Both the position numbers and the translations under genes were made by a program. The notes under the pieces are model-generated. The model was given only the letters and a program-made list of their open reading frames with translations, had not been told where the DNA came from and ran no database searches. From NCBI RefSeq assembly GCF_024159265.1, contig NZ_JAMYWY010000001.1, positions 2,790,001 to 2,854,000 on the forward strand: a stretch of DNA of 64,000 nt, read 5' to 3'. Position 1 is the first letter of the stretch; every line of letters starts with the position of its first letter. This document shows, one piece after another, positions 26,306 through 36,157 of the stretch. Source of the stretch: Paenibacillus sp. 1781tsa1. GTDB taxonomy: Bacteria > Bacillota > Bacilli > Paenibacillales > Paenibacillaceae.

Positions 26306-27478
26306 ATGAAATGGTCAGCATCGGTAAAGTTTTTGCTCTGCCTTGTTTTGTTTGCAAGTGGGATGGGCATCGGTCTGGGAAGCAGTGGAGGGCAAGTCGC
26401 GGAGGCAGCAACGGACAATTACAGATTTGATTTTGGTTCGGGTCCTGTTGAGAGCGGTTACACAGGCGTGTCCGCAGGAGATGCCTACACGGCTACCAAA
26501 GGTTATGGATTCAACACACCTGCCAATATGCGAAATGTGTCTGCCTCTGGAAGCGGAGTGATGAGTGACGCCGTACAGTTTCTGACGTTTGGCACGAAGA
26601 GCAACAATACCTTCAATGTGAACCTGTCCAATGGCCTATATGAGGTCAAAGTGGTTCTGGGCAATACAGCCAGAGCAAGTGTGGCGGCAGAAGGGGTGTA
26701 CCAGATCATCAACATGACGGGTAACGGGGCGACGGATCAATTTCAAATTCCAATAACTGACGGGCAACTCAATCTGCTTATTACGGAGGGAAAGGCAGGT
26801 ACTGCATTTACACTCAGCGCACTCGAGATCCGAAAGATATCCAATCAGACCGTAACCAACCGCACGATTTACATCGGTGGTGACTCAACGGTTTGCAATT
26901 ACTATCCGCTTGGCAGCAGTGTACAAGGAGGGTGGGGACAGCTGTTACCGTCTTATGTGAACAACGCTACCTTCCAGGTTCGCAATATGGCATCAAGTGG
27001 TCAGTTTGCGAGAGGATTCCGCGATGATGGTCAGATGGAGGCCATTCTCAAGTATATCAAGCCGGGAGACTATTTTATTTTGCAATTCGGAATTAACGAT
27101 ACCAATGCCAAGAACAATACAACGGAGGCGCAGTTCAAAGAGATCATGCGGGATATGGTGCGTCAGGCGAAGAACAAAGGAGCAACGGTCATCCTCTCCA
27201 CGCCCCAGGGCCGGGCAACAGACTTTAATACAGCCAATGTACATCAAGCGGAGAACCGCTGGTACAATCAATCCACACGTGCACTCGCTCAGGAAGAGGG
27301 GGTTACCCTTGTTGAACTGAACAAGCTGAGTTCTGCCTATTTCACGTCTATTGGTCCTGCGGCAACACTTGCTCTGTATATGACAGGGGATAGTCTGCAT
27401 CCGAATCGTCAAGGGGCTGCGGAGCTTGCACGTATTGTGGCTGCGGATCTGAGAAGACAGGGACTTAGTGGATTCTGA
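26306..27478 (+). CDS. Secreted rhamnogalacturonan acetylesterase-like SGNH hydrolase
   Basis: Exported esterase of 390 aa that probably removes acetyl groups from pectic rhamnogalacturonan. A signal peptide ends near AEA-ATDN (residue 34). Residues about 38-175 form a galactose-binding-like beta domain opening YRFDFGSGPVESGYTGV. The SGNH catalytic domain follows: GGDST with nucleophile Ser194, the Gly in ASSGQFARGF, GIND with Asn264, and GDSLH with Asp362 and His365. GAGGAG at 26291-26296 precedes the ATG at good distance; a GTG directly before it is also possible. The pairing with a cytosolic esterase points to pectin or hemicellulose use. Confidence 0.9.
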   Translation: MKWSASVKFLLCLVLFASGMGIGLGSSGGQVAEAATDNYRFDFGSGPVESGYTGVSAGDAYTATKGYGFNTPANMRNVSASGSGVMSDAVQFLTFGTKSNNTFNVNLSNGLYEVKVVLGNTARASVAAEGVYQIINMTGNGATDQFQIPITDGQLNLLITEGKAGTAFTLSALEIRKISNQTVTNRTIYIGGDSTVCNYYPLGSSVQGGWGQLLPSYVNNATFQVRNMASSGQFARGFRDDGQMEAILKYIKPGDYFILQFGINDTNAKNNTTEAQFKEIMRDMVRQAKNKGATVILSTPQGRATDFNTANVHQAENRWYNQSTRALAQEEGVTLVELNKLSSAYFTSIGPAATLALYMTGDSLHPNRQGAAELARIVAADLRRQGLSGF

Positions 27479-27530
27479 CGTGCAATTTAATCGGCTCTGC
27501 ATGATCCGGATTTGATATGATCTGTGTGTG

Positions 27531-27592
27531 AAAAATAAAAAAATACCCCCGGGAACAATCCGCGAAACGGGCGGCTGATTCTCGGGGGTATT
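27531..27592 (-). terminator. Rho-independent terminator of the mrp operon
   Basis: AATACCCCCG (27542-27551) pairs with CGGGGGTATT (27583-27592) around a structured loop. The A-rich stretch just left of the stem reads as a T run on the minus strand, so it ends the leftward mrp transcript; it may also stop readthrough from the esterase. Confidence 0.9.
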
Positions 27593-27613
27593 CGCTATGC
27601 CTGAGATGGAGGA

Positions 27614-28006
27614 TTACTCCATCATGTCTTTGGCTTCATGGTTCACCTTTTTACCTTTTAACAAGGGTTCCAGTTCATCTTGAACGCTCTGCTCCCAGAG
27701 CGGTACATCTGTCCGATAGGCAGCCCGTCCGTTCAGATGTCCGGCGACCGGAGCCGTGATGAATACAAACAGGATACCTAGCAACAAGCGGGCACTGATA
27801 TAGTTATCGAAGTACCAGAAGTAGAAAAACGTAGCGCTTAGTACACAGAACACTCCCAATGTCATACTTTTGGTTGCGGCATGGGCTCGCAGATATACAT
27901 CGGGCAGACGAATAAGTCCGAACGCACTCAGGGCACTAAGTAATGCACCAAGCAGTACGAGCAAACCTATAGCTGTTTCAGCGGTCACCTTAACGATCTC
28001 CATCAT
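27614..28006 (-). CDS. mrpG: Mrp antiporter subunit G
   Basis: Small membrane subunit of the Mrp cation/proton antiporter, 130 aa with about three membrane segments. GALLSALSAFGLIRLPDVYLRAHAATKSMTLGV is the typical MnhG/MrpG block. Start is taken at ATG 28006 because this ORF is overlapped by the end of mrpF (27990); a start at 28042 would lie well inside mrpF. Translation is probably coupled to mrpF. Last gene of the operon. Confidence 0.92.
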   Translation of the reverse strand: MMEIVKVTAETAIGLLVLLGALLSALSAFGLIRLPDVYLRAHAATKSMTLGVFCVLSATFFYFWYFDNYISARLLLGILFVFITAPVAGHLNGRAAYRTDVPLWEQSVQDELEPLLKGKKVNHEAKDMME

Positions 28007-28274
28007 TTTTGAATACCGCCCCCCGTTCAATATAACGTGCAAATGCCACTGTACTTAGAAAAGCCAGAATGCCAATCAGCAAGATGATATCCAGATAGGC
28101 CTGGGTTTGCAGCATCATCGACAGAACGGCAACGATCGCAATCACATTGATACCAATGGTATCCAATGCTGTAATCCGATCGGCCATGGATGGTCCCCGA
28201 AGCACCCTGTACAAGCACCCTAGTATGGCTAAAGAGAGAATGAGCAATGAGATGAACAACAGTGAGGATAACAT
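27990..28274 (-). CDS. mrpF: Mrp antiporter subunit F
   Basis: Membrane subunit of 94 aa with three helices. CLYRVLRGPSMADRITALDTIGINVIA is the conserved MrpF/PhaF segment, with the charged GPSMADRI loop. Its start overlaps the last base of mrpE, and GGAGGTGA in the end of mrpE is its ribosome binding site. Confidence 0.93.
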   Translation of the reverse strand: MLSSLLFISLLILSLAILGCLYRVLRGPSMADRITALDTIGINVIAIVAVLSMMLQTQAYLDIILLIGILAFLSTVAFARYIERGAVFKNDGDR

Positions 28275-28750
28275 TAACGCGTCACCTCCATAATTGCTTT
28301 TTCGAATGTATTTTGAATATCATCTCTCATTTTCTGTTCATCCTTGATATCCAGCGCGTGGATAAACAGTTTGCGTTGATTACCCGAGATCTCAAGTGGC
28401 AGAGAACCTGGTGTTAATGAAATAAGCAGGCAGAGCAGGGTGACCTCCCAATCCGAGGACAATTGAGTTTTATACGTAAAAATACCGGGCCTTATGTCGA
28501 GCTTGGGCTTGATAATCTGGCGTATAACCTCAATGCTGGCTCGCACCAGTTCCTTGAACAGCAATGTAATCAGTTTGAAGATGGCCCAGACTCGAACAAT
28601 ATAGAAGCGCTGGGGGAAGAATCTGCGCATTCCCCCGATGAGCAGCAGTCCGAGCAGGTAACCTATGAGAAAACCAACACCATTCCAGGCGTTGTTCAGA
28701 AACATCCATACAAAAGCAATGATAAGATTCAGTACAATCTGAAAGGCCAT
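28274..28750 (-). CDS. mrpE: Mrp antiporter subunit E
   Basis: Membrane subunit of 158 aa. The opening MAFQIVLNLIIAFVWMFL and the later block LDIRPGIFTYKTQL, then DWEVTLLCLLISLTPGSL, are very close to B. subtilis MrpE as I recall it. ATG 28750 is chosen because AAGGAG in the end of mrpD is 9 nt away, while ATG 28756 is only 3 nt from it. Confidence 0.93.
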   Translation of the reverse strand: MAFQIVLNLIIAFVWMFLNNAWNGVGFLIGYLLGLLLIGGMRRFFPQRFYIVRVWAIFKLITLLFKELVRASIEVIRQIIKPKLDIRPGIFTYKTQLSSDWEVTLLCLLISLTPGSLPLEISGNQRKLFIHALDIKDEQKMRDDIQNTFEKAIMEVTR

Positions 28751-28756
28751 AGACAT

Positions 28757-30235
28757 CTACTCCTTCAATACGGCATCAATATAAATATTGGGATGCAGTA
28801 GAATATCGCCTGCGCGGGAGGTCAATTGGAACATGCCTTCAGCCCCCACACCCATTACGATGATGAATACAAACAGAATTCCGGCAGGAATCAGCAGGCC
28901 GTTCACCGCGTATGGGCGTCTGGCAACCCCGGCTGGCGCTTCGCCCCAGAACGCTTGTATGAAGATGCGAAGTACCGAATATAACATCAACAAGCTCGAA
29001 AGCACCGCAATGCCGGTCAGACCATATAAGCCTGCTTGCAAGCCACCTTCAAAGAGAAGCAACTTCCCTGGAAAACCACTGAATGGAGGTAAGCCTGCCA
29101 AGGCAAGTGCGCTAATAAAGAACATCCAGCCGAGCAGCGGATAGCGATGGATCAGCCCGCCCATGTTGTCGAGTTTGGATGTTCCGGCCACAGCGATCAA
29201 GGCACCGCCGAGCAGGAAGAGCAATGTTTTGATCAACATGTCATGCAACATGTAGAAGAGCAGACCTTCCAGCGCAGGGCGACTGGCTGAAGCCATACCA
29301 AAAGCGACAAAACCGACACCTGCGACCACGTTGTAGATGAGAATTTTGTTCACATCGCGGTACGAGATCGCACCGATGACACCAAGAACCATTGTTGCAC
29401 CAGCCATCCATCCGATCAGGGTATGGAAGAAATCAGGATCATGATAGAAGATCAGTGTGAATGTTCGCACAATGGCGTACAAGCCAACCTTGGTGAGCAA
29501 TCCTGCGAACAATGCAGTGACGACAGCAGGTGGTGCCGCATAAGAGCCCGACAGCCAGAAGAACAGGAACAGTCCGGCCTTGATGCTAAATACGATCAGG
29601 AAGAGGACGGCAATTAAGGTAATGACTCCGCTCTGTCCCACTTCAGCAATTTTCACGGACAAGTCTGCCATGTTCAGTGTGCCAGTAATGGAGTAGAGGA
29701 AGCCAATGGAAGCGACGAACAGGGCTGAAGAAACGATGTTAATCAAGACATATTTGATCGTTTCACGGAGCTGTCTTTCCGTACCTCCCAATACAATCAG
29801 TGCATAGGAAGAGATGAGCATCAGTTCAAAGCTGACAAACAAATTGAACAAATCTCCGGTTAGGAACGAACCATTAACTCCTGCAATCAGAAAATGAAAG
29901 AACGGATAGAAATGATGTTCTTCTCTCTCCTTGTTTACACTGCGGAAAGCATACAGCAGACAAGCCAGCGCAATGATGGAAGCAGCAACAACAAGCAACG
30001 CAGACACCATGTCAGCAACTAGCACAATACCATAGGGAGGTGCCCATCCGCCCATATTAAGCGTTAGCACTCCAGTTTGAGTTACACGAGTAATGAGTAT
30101 CGTTGAGACCGCTGCTGTAAACAAAAGTCCGATGACACTAATGATCCGCTGGATATTTGTTTTTCGGAAAAAGAGTAAAGCCAGAACACCTGTAATCAAA
30201 GGCAATAGAATCGGCAGAACGACGAGATTATTCAT
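28757..30235 (-). CDS. mrpD: Mrp antiporter subunit D
   Basis: Large proton-pumping-like membrane subunit of 492 aa, related to complex I NuoM/NuoN. It holds about 14 helices; LFNLFVSFELMLISSYALIVLGG carries the conserved Glu, and YAAPPAVVTALFAGLLTKVGLYAIVR the conserved Lys of the proton path. AGGGGGCG lies before the ATG. Its start overlaps the end of mrpC by 8 bp. Confidence 0.94.
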   Translation of the reverse strand: MNNLVVLPILLPLITGVLALLFFRKTNIQRIISVIGLLFTAAVSTILITRVTQTGVLTLNMGGWAPPYGIVLVADMVSALLVVAASIIALACLLYAFRSVNKEREEHHFYPFFHFLIAGVNGSFLTGDLFNLFVSFELMLISSYALIVLGGTERQLRETIKYVLINIVSSALFVASIGFLYSITGTLNMADLSVKIAEVGQSGVITLIAVLFLIVFSIKAGLFLFFWLSGSYAAPPAVVTALFAGLLTKVGLYAIVRTFTLIFYHDPDFFHTLIGWMAGATMVLGVIGAISYRDVNKILIYNVVAGVGFVAFGMASASRPALEGLLFYMLHDMLIKTLLFLLGGALIAVAGTSKLDNMGGLIHRYPLLGWMFFISALALAGLPPFSGFPGKLLLFEGGLQAGLYGLTGIAVLSSLLMLYSVLRIFIQAFWGEAPAGVARRPYAVNGLLIPAGILFVFIIVMGVGAEGMFQLTSRAGDILLHPNIYIDAVLKE

Positions 30236-30566
30236 ATGGGCGCCCCCTTACTTCTTCCATATCGTCTGTTTTCAACTTCAGATAAGAACGATAGGAGAGA
30301 ACAAAGAAGAACGCAGTGAGTCCAAAATTAATTACAATTGAAGTTAGTATTAAAGCCTGAGGAAGAGGATCGACATAACGTTCAGCCATCTCCCCAAGCA
30401 GGGGTGGTGCCCCTGTTTTGAGACGTGACATGGTGATTAAAAGCAGATGCACACCATGGGTTAGTATGGACATGCCAAGTACGATTCGGAGCAGGCTCCG
30501 CGACAAGATTAAAAAGACGGCAACCGCAAACAGAATGCCAACGGCTACACACATCAATATTTCCAT
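30228..30566 (-). CDS. mrpC: Mrp antiporter subunit C
   Basis: Membrane subunit of 112 aa related to NuoK with three helices. FLILSRSLLRIVLGMSILTHGVHLLLI and PLPQALILTSIVINFGLTAFFFVLSYR are the NuoK-like blocks. GGGGAGGATC in the end of mrpA is its ribosome binding site and the start follows the mrpA stop by one base. Confidence 0.94.
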   Translation of the reverse strand: MEILMCVAVGILFAVAVFLILSRSLLRIVLGMSILTHGVHLLLITMSRLKTGAPPLLGEMAERYVDPLPQALILTSIVINFGLTAFFFVLSYRSYLKLKTDDMEEVRGRPYE

Positions 30567-30567
30567 A

Positions 30568-33525
30568 TCAGCGATCCTCCCCGATCTGTAGAATGATGGT
30601 CATGGTGACACCCAGGACAGCGAGATACACGCCAAGATCAAACAGCATAGCCGTGGCGAGTTCTGTCTCTCCCAGCAAAGGAAGTTCGAAATAACCGAAG
30701 GTTTGGCTTAGGAACGGAACTCCGAATATAAATGAACCTGCACCTGTCAGTAACGCTATACCCAATCCGATCCCTGTGAGAACACGGAAGTCAACGGGTA
30801 ACGCTTTGCGTATCGTATCCGTACTGAATGCCAGGGCAATCAATACGAGCGCTGCCGCTGTTACCAAGCCGCCGATAAAACCTCCGCCCGGATTGTGGTG
30901 TCCTGCGAAGAACAGGTGCATGGCAAATGTCAGAATGATGAACACAACGACCTTGGTGGTTGTTTGCAGCAATACATCATTACTCTGCAAAGGTACAGTA
31001 TCCCATGAGGATGAGCTCCGTTCCCGGTTACCATACTTTTTCGTATTGTCCGCTTCATCATCCAGAGCAGGTTCGGACTCCTGAATTTCGTCCTTCTTAC
31101 GGAACTTCAAGCGAGCTCCGAGATCTTTTGCTTCGAGGTTCAGATTAATCATGGAGTAGATGGATAATGAAGCAACACCAAGCACCATTATCTCCAATAA
31201 TGTATCGAAGCCACGGAAATCAACCAACAATACGTTCACGACATTTTTACCACCAGCAGACTCATACGCTTCCTGAAGGAAAAAGGTAGAAATGCTGTCC
31301 AGTGATGCTGTTCCGCTTGCAGCTAGTGCAACAAAGGTCATCACAACACCGACTGCAATTGCTACGATCATATTTACCGTGAGATAACTGCGGCTTGATT
31401 TGCCACGTTGCAATTCAGGCAGATGGTAGAAGCAGAGCAGGAACAATGCAACCGATACGGTCTCGACAATCATCTGTGTCAATGCCAGATCCGGCGCCCG
31501 AAAGAGTACAAACAGCAGGGTTACGATGTAACCAACCGCACCCGTCATAATGACTGCCGACAGTCTGTTTTTGGCAAAAGGAATTGAAACCGCAGCACCG
31601 ATGAGGGTGACTAGCAGAACGACCTCATAAAATGAGAAAGGTGCATTGCCCTGCAGATTCCATGTTATATTTTCACCTGAACGGAAGAAGGCATAGACCA
31701 ACAAGGCGACCGTGAATGAGAAAATGTAAACCAGATAATTACGAACCGAGCCATTCATATAGGCTTCCGTCCATTTGCGTGCATAATGCTGAAGATTATC
31801 CAGTACAACATGGTACATATTGTTAATCGTTAATCCTTGCGGATAGTGCTCATAAATATTCCTCCATCGTGGCAACAGCTTGTAGAGGGTGATTCCGAGA
31901 ATCACAACTCCGATCGTCATAATCAGTTCCGGAGTCCATCCATGCCACAGGGAGAAATGTACATCGAAGCGCTCATTCCCATCTAAGAGGGATGGAAGCA
32001 CCGCGGCCATGGCCGGTTCAATCAGTGATCCGGCCAGCAGATTCGGGAAGAGTCCGAATACGACGACAAGAACACCTAGAACAACAGGCGGAATGAGCAT
32101 ACCAGCGGGCGCTTCGTGCAACTTCTCGGCAGGGATCTCGCTTCGGCTACGACCGAGGAATGTTTTGAACACGATAATAAGCGCATAGATCAGGGTAAAC
32201 ACACTTGCAAGCCAAGCCAATACCGGCAATAGAACACTCCAGGACCCAAGTCCAAAGATTCGCAGATGCGTGACTTCAACCATCGCCTGGAAGAATAACT
32301 CCTTGCTTAGGAATCCGTTGAACGGTGGTATACCCGCCATAGCAAGTGATCCGATCAATGCTACGGTGAATGTAATTGGCATGAATGAAGCAAGTCCACC
32401 GAGCTTTCGGATGTCTCGTGTACCCGTTTCATGATCGACAATGCCTACAACCATGAACAGAGCGGCTTTGAATGTCGCATGATTAAACAGGTGAAGCAGC
32501 GCAGCGGTTATTGCCACGGTGTACATCGCAGAGGATTCGCCATATCCGAAGTAGAGAGCAGCAGATCCAACCCCTAAAAGGGACATGATCAGACCAAGTT
32601 GAGAGATGGTCGAATAGGCGAGAATCGCTTTGAGATCGTTTTTTTTCACCGCCAGGAATGATCCATAACACAAAGTCAGAAGACCAACGCCGGTAACGAG
32701 CCAGAACCAGAGTCCCTGTCCACCGAAGATCGGTGTAAACCGGGCCACAACATACAGTCCGGCCTTGACCATCGTGGCTGAATGCAGGTAGGCACTGACA
32801 GGTGTCGGAGCTTCCATGGCATCCGGCAACCAGATATGGAACGGAAATTGGGCTGACTTGGTGAAAGCCCCAATCAGGATCAAGACAAGCGCTGGCAGAA
32901 ATAGGGCGCTCTCCTGAAACTGTCCCAAACCTGCAATAGTCGCACGAATACTGAAAGTTCCGGTAATGAGATACATCATCATGAATCCGGTAAGCATGGC
33001 GAAACCGCCAAATACCGTAATCAGGAATGATTTTTGTGCTCCTGAAGTCGAGGCTTTACGTTTGTAATGAAATGCGATCAACAGGAATGACGTAATACTG
33101 GTCAATTCCCAGAATCCGTAGAGCACGATCATATTATCAGACAGCACCACGCCCAACATGGCTCCCATGAACATCAACAGATACAGGTAGAAGCGGTTTA
33201 ACGCTTCTTTCATATCCATGTAGAAGATGGAGTAGAGAACAACGAGGACACCGATTCCGGTGATTAGCAGTGTCAGCATGAGGCTCAGACCGTCCAGGTA
33301 CAGGTTAAATCCAATGTCCAGTGAAGGAATCCATGGGATATTACCGGATACGGTATTGCGCTGTGACACAGCGGGTATGAGGCTCGCAAAGTATACAAAT
33401 AATAGTGCCGGAACAAGAAGAACCGGCCATCCCAGATGAATTTTACGGAAGAAACGATGCAGCACGGCAAGGAGAATGCCAGCGGCAAAAGGCAGAATAA
33501 CAGCAACATGAAGCAGGCTCAACAT
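30568..33525 (-). CDS. mrpA: Mrp antiporter subunit A fused to subunit B
   Basis: First and largest operon gene, 985 aa. The first about 770 residues are MrpA (NuoL-like, many helices) with GFWELTSITSFLLIAFHYKRK and FPFHIWLPDAMEAPTPVSAYLHSATMVKAG as signatures, plus the MrpA C-terminal part from about residue 600. After a charged linker (KFRKKDEIQESEPALDDEAD), the last about 140 residues are MrpB: AMHLFFAGHHNPGGGFIGGLV and later FYFELP-type sequence. No separate mrpB exists in this operon, so the A and B functions are in one chain. ATG 33525 follows GGGGGTG; an earlier in-frame start at 33621 has no site. Confidence 0.93.
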   Translation of the reverse strand: MLSLLHVAVILPFAAGILLAVLHRFFRKIHLGWPVLLVPALLFVYFASLIPAVSQRNTVSGNIPWIPSLDIGFNLYLDGLSLMLTLLITGIGVLVVLYSIFYMDMKEALNRFYLYLLMFMGAMLGVVLSDNMIVLYGFWELTSITSFLLIAFHYKRKASTSGAQKSFLITVFGGFAMLTGFMMMYLITGTFSIRATIAGLGQFQESALFLPALVLILIGAFTKSAQFPFHIWLPDAMEAPTPVSAYLHSATMVKAGLYVVARFTPIFGGQGLWFWLVTGVGLLTLCYGSFLAVKKNDLKAILAYSTISQLGLIMSLLGVGSAALYFGYGESSAMYTVAITAALLHLFNHATFKAALFMVVGIVDHETGTRDIRKLGGLASFMPITFTVALIGSLAMAGIPPFNGFLSKELFFQAMVEVTHLRIFGLGSWSVLLPVLAWLASVFTLIYALIIVFKTFLGRSRSEIPAEKLHEAPAGMLIPPVVLGVLVVVFGLFPNLLAGSLIEPAMAAVLPSLLDGNERFDVHFSLWHGWTPELIMTIGVVILGITLYKLLPRWRNIYEHYPQGLTINNMYHVVLDNLQHYARKWTEAYMNGSVRNYLVYIFSFTVALLVYAFFRSGENITWNLQGNAPFSFYEVVLLVTLIGAAVSIPFAKNRLSAVIMTGAVGYIVTLLFVLFRAPDLALTQMIVETVSVALFLLCFYHLPELQRGKSSRSYLTVNMIVAIAVGVVMTFVALAASGTASLDSISTFFLQEAYESAGGKNVVNVLLVDFRGFDTLLEIMVLGVASLSIYSMINLNLEAKDLGARLKFRKKDEIQESEPALDDEADNTKKYGNRERSSSSWDTVPLQSNDVLLQTTTKVVVFIILTFAMHLFFAGHHNPGGGFIGGLVTAAALVLIALAFSTDTIRKALPVDFRVLTGIGLGIALLTGAGSFIFGVPFLSQTFGYFELPLLGETELATAMLFDLGVYLAVLGVTMTIILQIGEDR

Positions 33526-33821
33526 TACACCCCCAATGTTTAGAATTTCGACTACTCTCTCTGTGACATACAGGCGCATAATCCTCAAAGGATATGCTTG
33601 CTCTCTATATTCATAACCCAAGTATGTATATACAGAATCGTGTCTATTCTTTGAATGGAAGAAACACGGTGAAGATTTCAGTAATTATTGTATGGGAATG
33701 TATAATAAATAAACACACAAGTTCCGATAAATATGAAAACGATTAGGTGACATTCCGTGTACCCTTTGCAGCATAGTTATGTTGAAAAGTAAGATGGTTT
33801 CACCGTGTAATGGAGGAAATG

Positions 33822-35462
33822 ATGTCATTCAAGATCAGAACTGTGCTTACTGTCATCTTCGCTGTGTTATCCCTGCTGGTTACCTTGACGATCGGATCTA
33901 TTTTTAGCCAAAAGTCATTCGTTGCTGTAGAGACAGAGATTGGTCATTCACTTACAGGTACGGCCGCACAGGCTTCGGACAAGCTGGATCGGTTTATGTC
34001 CGCGCGCGCAGGTGAGCTGGATCTGCTGGGCCGAATGGCTTCGTTGGAAGATGGTTTCCAACCGGATGAGATTCAGATGTTGCTGGATCAACTACAAGAT
34101 AGCTTTCCCTCATTCTCATGGGTTGGATTCATGAACCCGAAGGGAAAAGTGTTAGCTGCGACAGATGGTATCTTGCTGGGGGAAAATTTATCAGAGCGAC
34201 CTGTGTATCAGGAAGGGATCAAGGGTAAATTCATTGGAGATGTGCATAACGCAGTACTTCTTGCCAAGCTGCTACCAAATCCAACGGGAGAGCCGTTGCA
34301 ATTTGTCGATATCAGTTTTCCACTGAAGGATAGCAAAGGACATATTCAGGGTGTGCTCGCTGCACATTTAAGCTGGGAATGGGCGAAGGAAGTCGAAGAA
34401 TCCGTGCTTGCCCCATTGAAAAGAGAAGAAAAGGACATTGAGTTCTTTATCGTAAGCAAAAAGGAACGTACAGTGCTCCTGGGGCCGAAGGAATGGATCG
34501 GGAAACCATTAGTATTGCCCGGCATCGAAGAGGCCGAGCGCAACAAAAGCAGCTGGTCCATTGAAGAGTGGCCAGATCGTAAGGAATATGTGACAGGGTT
34601 TGCCTACAGCCAGGGTCACCTGGATTATCCCGGATTAGGCTGGACCGTAGTCATTCGTCAAGTCAAGTCGACTGCTTTTGCTTCTGTGTTTGACCTGATG
34701 TGGTTTAATGTGTGGGCGGGACTCGCTATTACTGTGCTGTTTGCACTCATTGGCTGGTTTGTCTCACGTCTGATCTCTGCCCCGCTTGTGCGTCTTACCA
34801 GAGTGGCCAATCGACTGCGAGCAGGGGAAGAGCTTGAAATTCCCGAGAATAAGGGGATTACGGAGATTGAAGTGTTGTCCCGTTCGCTTCGAGATATGCT
34901 TACCTCTCTCACGAATAAAGACTCAGAACTGGTCGTAATGCAGAATCTGGCGCATTATGATCAGTTGACTAGTCTGCCAAATCGCACTGCCCTTGAAGTT
35001 TATCTGGAGGAGTCTCTGGAGACCGAAAGTGAAAATCACACGCTGACTTTTCTCTATCTGGATCTCGATGGATTCAAACGTGTCAACGATACGCTTGGAC
35101 ATCAGGTTGGAGATGTTCTGTTACAGAAAGTGGCTCAGCGTCTGTGCTCTCTTGGTCAGGAGAAGGGCATTACGGTCCGATTGGGCGGAGATGAATTCCT
35201 GATTGTACTTCAGTCGGTTGGAAGTCATCCGAGGGAAGAAGCCAGCGCTTATGCAGAAACCGTCATTCAAAGTCTGAACAAGCCGTTTATTATTGAATAC
35301 GAGCGAATTCGAATTGGATGTAGCATCGGAGGGGCTGAATATCCAACCAACAGCAATAACCCAAGTGAGATTATCCGGATGGCGGATGAAGCGTTGTATG
35401 AGTCCAAACGTGCAGGCAAGAACAGAATGACATTTTATTCCGAGTTGAAGCAGGATCGTTAG
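33822..35462 (+). CDS. Membrane-bound diguanylate cyclase with CACHE sensor and HAMP
   Basis: Predicted c-di-GMP synthase of 546 aa. Membrane helix 1 is at residues 5-25, an extracellular double-CACHE-like sensor covers about 30-275, helix 2 is VWAGLAITVLFALIGWFV, a HAMP linker follows, and the GGDEF domain begins near residue 375. The active motif GGDEF is intact at residues 455-459 within VRLGGDEFLIVLQ. The inhibitory RxxD site five residues before it is absent. GGAGG at 33812-33816 points to ATG 33822 instead of the ATG at 33810. Divergent from the mrp operon across about 300 bp that otherwise hold no recognisable feature. Confidence 0.93.
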   Translation: MSFKIRTVLTVIFAVLSLLVTLTIGSIFSQKSFVAVETEIGHSLTGTAAQASDKLDRFMSARAGELDLLGRMASLEDGFQPDEIQMLLDQLQDSFPSFSWVGFMNPKGKVLAATDGILLGENLSERPVYQEGIKGKFIGDVHNAVLLAKLLPNPTGEPLQFVDISFPLKDSKGHIQGVLAAHLSWEWAKEVEESVLAPLKREEKDIEFFIVSKKERTVLLGPKEWIGKPLVLPGIEEAERNKSSWSIEEWPDRKEYVTGFAYSQGHLDYPGLGWTVVIRQVKSTAFASVFDLMWFNVWAGLAITVLFALIGWFVSRLISAPLVRLTRVANRLRAGEELEIPENKGITEIEVLSRSLRDMLTSLTNKDSELVVMQNLAHYDQLTSLPNRTALEVYLEESLETESENHTLTFLYLDLDGFKRVNDTLGHQVGDVLLQKVAQRLCSLGQEKGITVRLGGDEFLIVLQSVGSHPREEASAYAETVIQSLNKPFIIEYERIRIGCSIGGAEYPTNSNNPSEIIRMADEALYESKRAGKNRMTFYSELKQDR

Positions 35463-35533
35463 CGTATAATAACATTAGCTGGGTTATCCCAATCACCTTT
35501 GCGCTTATCATCTTATAGACAAGGAGGGGTGAA

Positions 35534-36055
35534 ATGTCTAGTAAATATGCATCGGTACCTTACGGTTATGAGCCACCTGTCGACAGCCAGAGAGGGACAC
35601 TGACTTTTTATGACTCGTTCGAACATGTGACTGATGAGCAACTCGAACGCGCTGCTGAAACGGTGGACACTCGTTCATTTAAGCAGCTCGTGCTGTATCC
35701 TTTACACGAGAGCACGTTTAAGCGAATGAGCAAGGATACAATACAGGCATATTACAAAAGAGAAGACCGCTTGCATGATTGGCGGCGGGAACATCCAACT
35801 TCACGTATACGTGTGGAGGGGCTTGAGGGCAAGAGAAAGAAATATACGCCTGTGGATAGCGCGCTGCGCCATATCACGTCGGAGTACCCAGCTCCTCATT
35901 TCTTGTATATGACAACTGAAATGGCGAATATGTTTGCTTCATTTGATTCCTTCAAGGATTGGATCAAAGAGCTGCGTCTCATCATTGACGGACCATCAGG
36001 TGATCTTCATCCCAGGCTGGAGCAAAATCGTCATCGCTGGGAATGGGCGGAATGA
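35534..36055 (+). CDS. Conserved-looking soluble protein, unknown function
   Basis: A 173-aa protein with no signal peptide and no membrane helix, rich in charged and aromatic residues. Ribosome binding site AAGGAGGGG lies just before the ATG. Features seen: an N-terminal PYGYEPP stretch, a long basic helix-forming middle (KRMSKDTIQAYYKREDRLHDWR), GLEGKRKKYTP, and a C-terminal part YMTTEMANMFASFDSFKDWIKELRLII ending in WEWAE. I do not recognise the family. It lies 71 bp after the cyclase, on the same strand, and before a strong terminator, so it may be part of that transcript. Confidence 0.75.
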   Translation: MSSKYASVPYGYEPPVDSQRGTLTFYDSFEHVTDEQLERAAETVDTRSFKQLVLYPLHESTFKRMSKDTIQAYYKREDRLHDWRREHPTSRIRVEGLEGKRKKYTPVDSALRHITSEYPAPHFLYMTTEMANMFASFDSFKDWIKELRLIIDGPSGDLHPRLEQNRHRWEWAE

Positions 36056-36103
36056 AAACGTAGACGTATAAAGAGATTCAGCCTGCTGATCATATGCAAA
36101 CCC

Positions 36104-36155
36104 AAAAAAGTTGTGCTGTACAAACCGGGATTCCGGTGTACAGCACAACTTTTTT
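36104..36155. terminator. Strong bidirectional terminator
   Basis: A long perfect stem with AAGTTGTGCTGTACA (from 36108) paired to TGTACAGCACAACTT (from 36137), an inner CCGG/CCGG stem, and A and T runs on both sides. It serves the rightward gene and the leftward GGDEF gene, whose end is only 3 bp away. Confidence 0.95.
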
Positions 36156-36157
36156 AT

